A DNA stretch of 64,000 bases from Paraktedonobacter carboxidivorans (GTDB taxonomy: Bacteria; Chloroflexota; Ktedonobacteria; Ktedonobacterales; Ktedonobacteraceae): positions 1 to 64,000 of the forward strand of contig JBEVTI010000005.1 in NCBI GenBank assembly GCA_041156125.1, written 5' to 3'. The stretch's first letter is position 1; every line of letters begins with the position of its first letter. The notes below the pieces were generated by a model. That model saw only the letters and a list, made by a program, of their open reading frames with translations. It was not told the origin of the DNA and ran no database searches. The position numbers and the translations under genes were made by a program. This document shows, piece by piece, positions 62,741 to 64,000 of this stretch.

Positions 62741-62792
62741 GCTGCACTGGCCCTGCTCTACTTGTGCGCAAGCAGAGCAGGGCCAGTGCAGC
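62741..62792. terminator. Bidirectional terminator, perfect 19-bp inverted repeat
   Basis: GC-rich arms at 62741-62759 and 62774-62792 pair perfectly around 14 bases, between the convergent purA and rsmG genes. Confidence 0.85.
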
Positions 62793-62793
62793 A

Positions 62794-63597
62794 CTACCCT
62801 AGAGGTCTCTTGGCCATGGCAGAACCGCTACGCGGATACTGCTGTGGGCAGGGTTCGATTTGCTCCCACACGAGGATACGCCGACCATCGGCCAGGCCAG
62901 GCAAGGTTACGATATGCTCGGTCTTGAAGACGAGGCCTAACTTTGACGCGGCTTGTTGACCTTGCTCCAGTTCGGCAGCGAGATCGCCCTTTTTGGGCAG
63001 GAGAATCTGCCCACCCACGCGACAGAAGGGCGCGGCATATTCAAGCAGCACAGGCAACGAGGCCACAGCGCGCGCAGTCACCAGATCGAAGGAGGCGCGA
63101 TAGCCAGCGCTATGCGCGAGCTCTTCGGCGCGCCCGTGGATAGCTTCAATCGCTGAGAGACCCAGCGCTGCGATACTATGGCGCTGGAACGCGACCTTCT
63201 TGCCAGTAGCCTCTAATAAGACCATACTCCACTGCGGACGGGCGATCTTCAACGGCAAACCTGGGAAGCCTGCGCCAGCACCAATGTCAAGTACTCGTGC
63301 CTCCTCTGTACTGCCGCATAGCTCTAACAGGCTCAAGGCATCCAGAAAATGCTTGAGCAACACTTCCACAGGATCAGTGATCGCGGTCAGATTGACCCGC
63401 GTATTCCACTCAAGCAACTCCTGGCGCAGACGCAAAAAGAGCGTGAGGCTCTCAGCGCCAGCCAGTTGTTGCAGCATAGCCAGGATCTCAGGCTCCGTTG
63501 GCAACGACTGATCAGGAGGACCAATGAGCTGCCGATCAGCGCAAGAAACGTCCTCGTGAGGCGTTTCTGTAGAAGTATTGATCTCTTTTTTCTGCAT
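62794..63597 (-). CDS. rsmG: 16S rRNA (guanine-527-N7)-methyltransferase
   Basis: A 267-residue SAM-dependent methyltransferase. The RsmG hallmarks are visible: WNTRVNLTAITDPVEVLLKHFLDAL, the SAM loop VLDIGAGAGFPGLPLKI and the late segment DLVTARAVASL. It methylates G527 of 16S rRNA. An N-terminal ~30-residue hydrophilic extension and a basic C-terminal tail are slightly longer than usual. No strong ribosome site precedes the start at 63597, so a later start is possible. It is unrelated in position to the 16S gene at the far end of the window. Confidence 0.94.
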   Translation of the reverse strand: MQKKEINTSTETPHEDVSCADRQLIGPPDQSLPTEPEILAMLQQLAGAESLTLFLRLRQELLEWNTRVNLTAITDPVEVLLKHFLDALSLLELCGSTEEARVLDIGAGAGFPGLPLKIARPQWSMVLLEATGKKVAFQRHSIAALGLSAIEAIHGRAEELAHSAGYRASFDLVTARAVASLPVLLEYAAPFCRVGGQILLPKKGDLAAELEQGQQAASKLGLVFKTEHIVTLPGLADGRRILVWEQIEPCPQQYPRSGSAMAKRPLG

Positions 63598-63693
63598 ATG
63601 ATAGTTCTATCGCACTATCCTCAAACATTTTGGGGGACGATCTTTTGTATTCTCAGGAACTTCCAGGCCACGCTATGCTCCAGCTCTTTCAGT

Positions 63694-63762
63694 TGAGCAA
63701 TATCAGGGCGGATAACTCCCAGGTCGCGCTGCCACGGGAGTTATCCGCCCTGATATTGCTCA
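63694..63762. terminator. Perfect 27-bp inverted repeat (terminator of the VWA gene)
   Basis: Arms at 63694-63720 and 63736-63762 are exactly complementary around 15 bases. It lies 57 bp downstream of the minus-strand gene ending at 63819, so it is most simply its terminator; it also lies upstream of rsmG. Confidence 0.75.
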
Positions 63763-63818
63763 CGCAAAAAAACTGTGCGAGGCGCCGCAGCGCTGAGCAG
63801 TCTCAGCAAGAAAACGCT

Positions 63819-64000
63819 CTACGAGATAAGCTTTCGTTTGCTATTCAGGTAATCAATCAGGAGATACTCTCCCAGGTTGTTCTTGTCAGCGAAGAAGGTT
63901 CGACCATGGTTGATGGCGGAAAGTTGATTGACGAAAGCTACCATCCATTGATCGTCTTCCAACATAAAGGTGTTGATGGTAATGCCGTCACGGGTACAGC
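63819..64000 (-). CDS. VWA domain-containing protein (C-terminal fragment, cut by the window)
   Basis: The last 59 codons of a gene that continues beyond the window on the minus strand. The stop is TAG at 63819-63821. The visible end reads CTRDGITINTFMLEDD, then VAFVNQLSAINHGRTFF and LGEYLLIDYLNSKRK, which matches the C-terminus of von Willebrand factor A-type proteins commonly encoded beside Mg-chelatase/MoxR-like ATPases. The upstream part cannot be judged. Confidence 0.65.
   Translation of the reverse strand, partial: CTRDGITINTFMLEDDQWMVAFVNQLSAINHGRTFFADKNNLGEYLLIDYLNSKRKLIS

Overview
The window looks like chromosomal DNA of a bacterium of the class Ktedonobacteria (Chloroflexota) or a close relative. 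This is inferred from gene content: many eukaryote-like Ser/Thr kinase genes fused to extracytoplasmic domains, a fused aroK-aroB gene, a large propeller/ATPase gene, SPASM and selenocysteine-type radical SAM enzymes, and a 16S gene whose identity I could not search. Coding density is moderate, genes lie on both strands, and many gene ends carry long perfect inverted repeats that act as terminators.

Layout. 1-2030: a 16S rRNA gene on the minus strand, nearly complete, driven by two tandem consensus promoters. 2400-5200: an enoyl-CoA hydratase-like gene and a membrane MutS-like ATPase. 5390-11930: three consecutive minus-strand kinase-like genes, all lacking the catalytic Asp of the HRD motif; two are fused through a membrane helix to periplasmic-binding-protein domains. 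12120-19210: DUF3307 protein, O-antigen-ligase-like membrane protein, GSA-type aminotransferase, MOSC protein, DtxR-type regulator and a LysM/lytic transglycosylase. 19270-22970: shikimate operon aroKB-aroE-aroC (aroA lies apart at 33.6-35.0 kb). 23200-28110: a divergent pair of secreted glycosidases, GH27 alpha-galactosidase and a GH59 galactocerebrosidase-like enzyme, with face-to-face promoters around a perfect 19-bp inverted repeat. 28100-29660: a repeat-rich stretch with a 40-residue membrane peptide gene, an ABM-domain protein and a broken alcohol dehydrogenase gene. 29670-33570: a TetR regulator followed by acyl-CoA dehydrogenase, SDR and two MaoC-type genes, probably one acyl-CoA module.

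35100-42020: formyltransferase, an orphan cytochrome b C-terminal protein, and a minus-strand operon of a sulfatase-like hydrolase, Lgt with a very long acidic tail, and a type I phosphodiesterase. 42440-44210: yggX overlapping a radical SAM gene whose in-frame UGA almost certainly encodes selenocysteine (C-U-A-E-P tail) and is followed by a SECIS-like hairpin. 44390-47890: quinone oxidoreductase, CAP-domain lipoprotein, ATP-grasp enzyme with a small partner. 48230-49730: a small aromatic-rich candidate precursor peptide next to a GrrM-like SPASM radical SAM maturase, a probable RiPP locus. 49730-57710: TerC protein, a 1779-residue propeller/ATPase protein and a divergent ATPase-HTH protein. 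57780-64000: HAD hydrolase, LURP-one-like protein, JAMM peptidase, zinc-ribbon membrane protein, purA, rsmG and the 3' end of a VWA-domain gene.

The most notable items are the selenocysteine-encoding UGA at 44162, which a standard translation would read as a stop, and the candidate cyclophane RiPP locus at 48.2-49.7 kb. After those come the pseudokinase/binding-protein operon and the divergent GH27/GH59 pair. No tRNA genes, CRISPR arrays or complete insertion sequences were seen.
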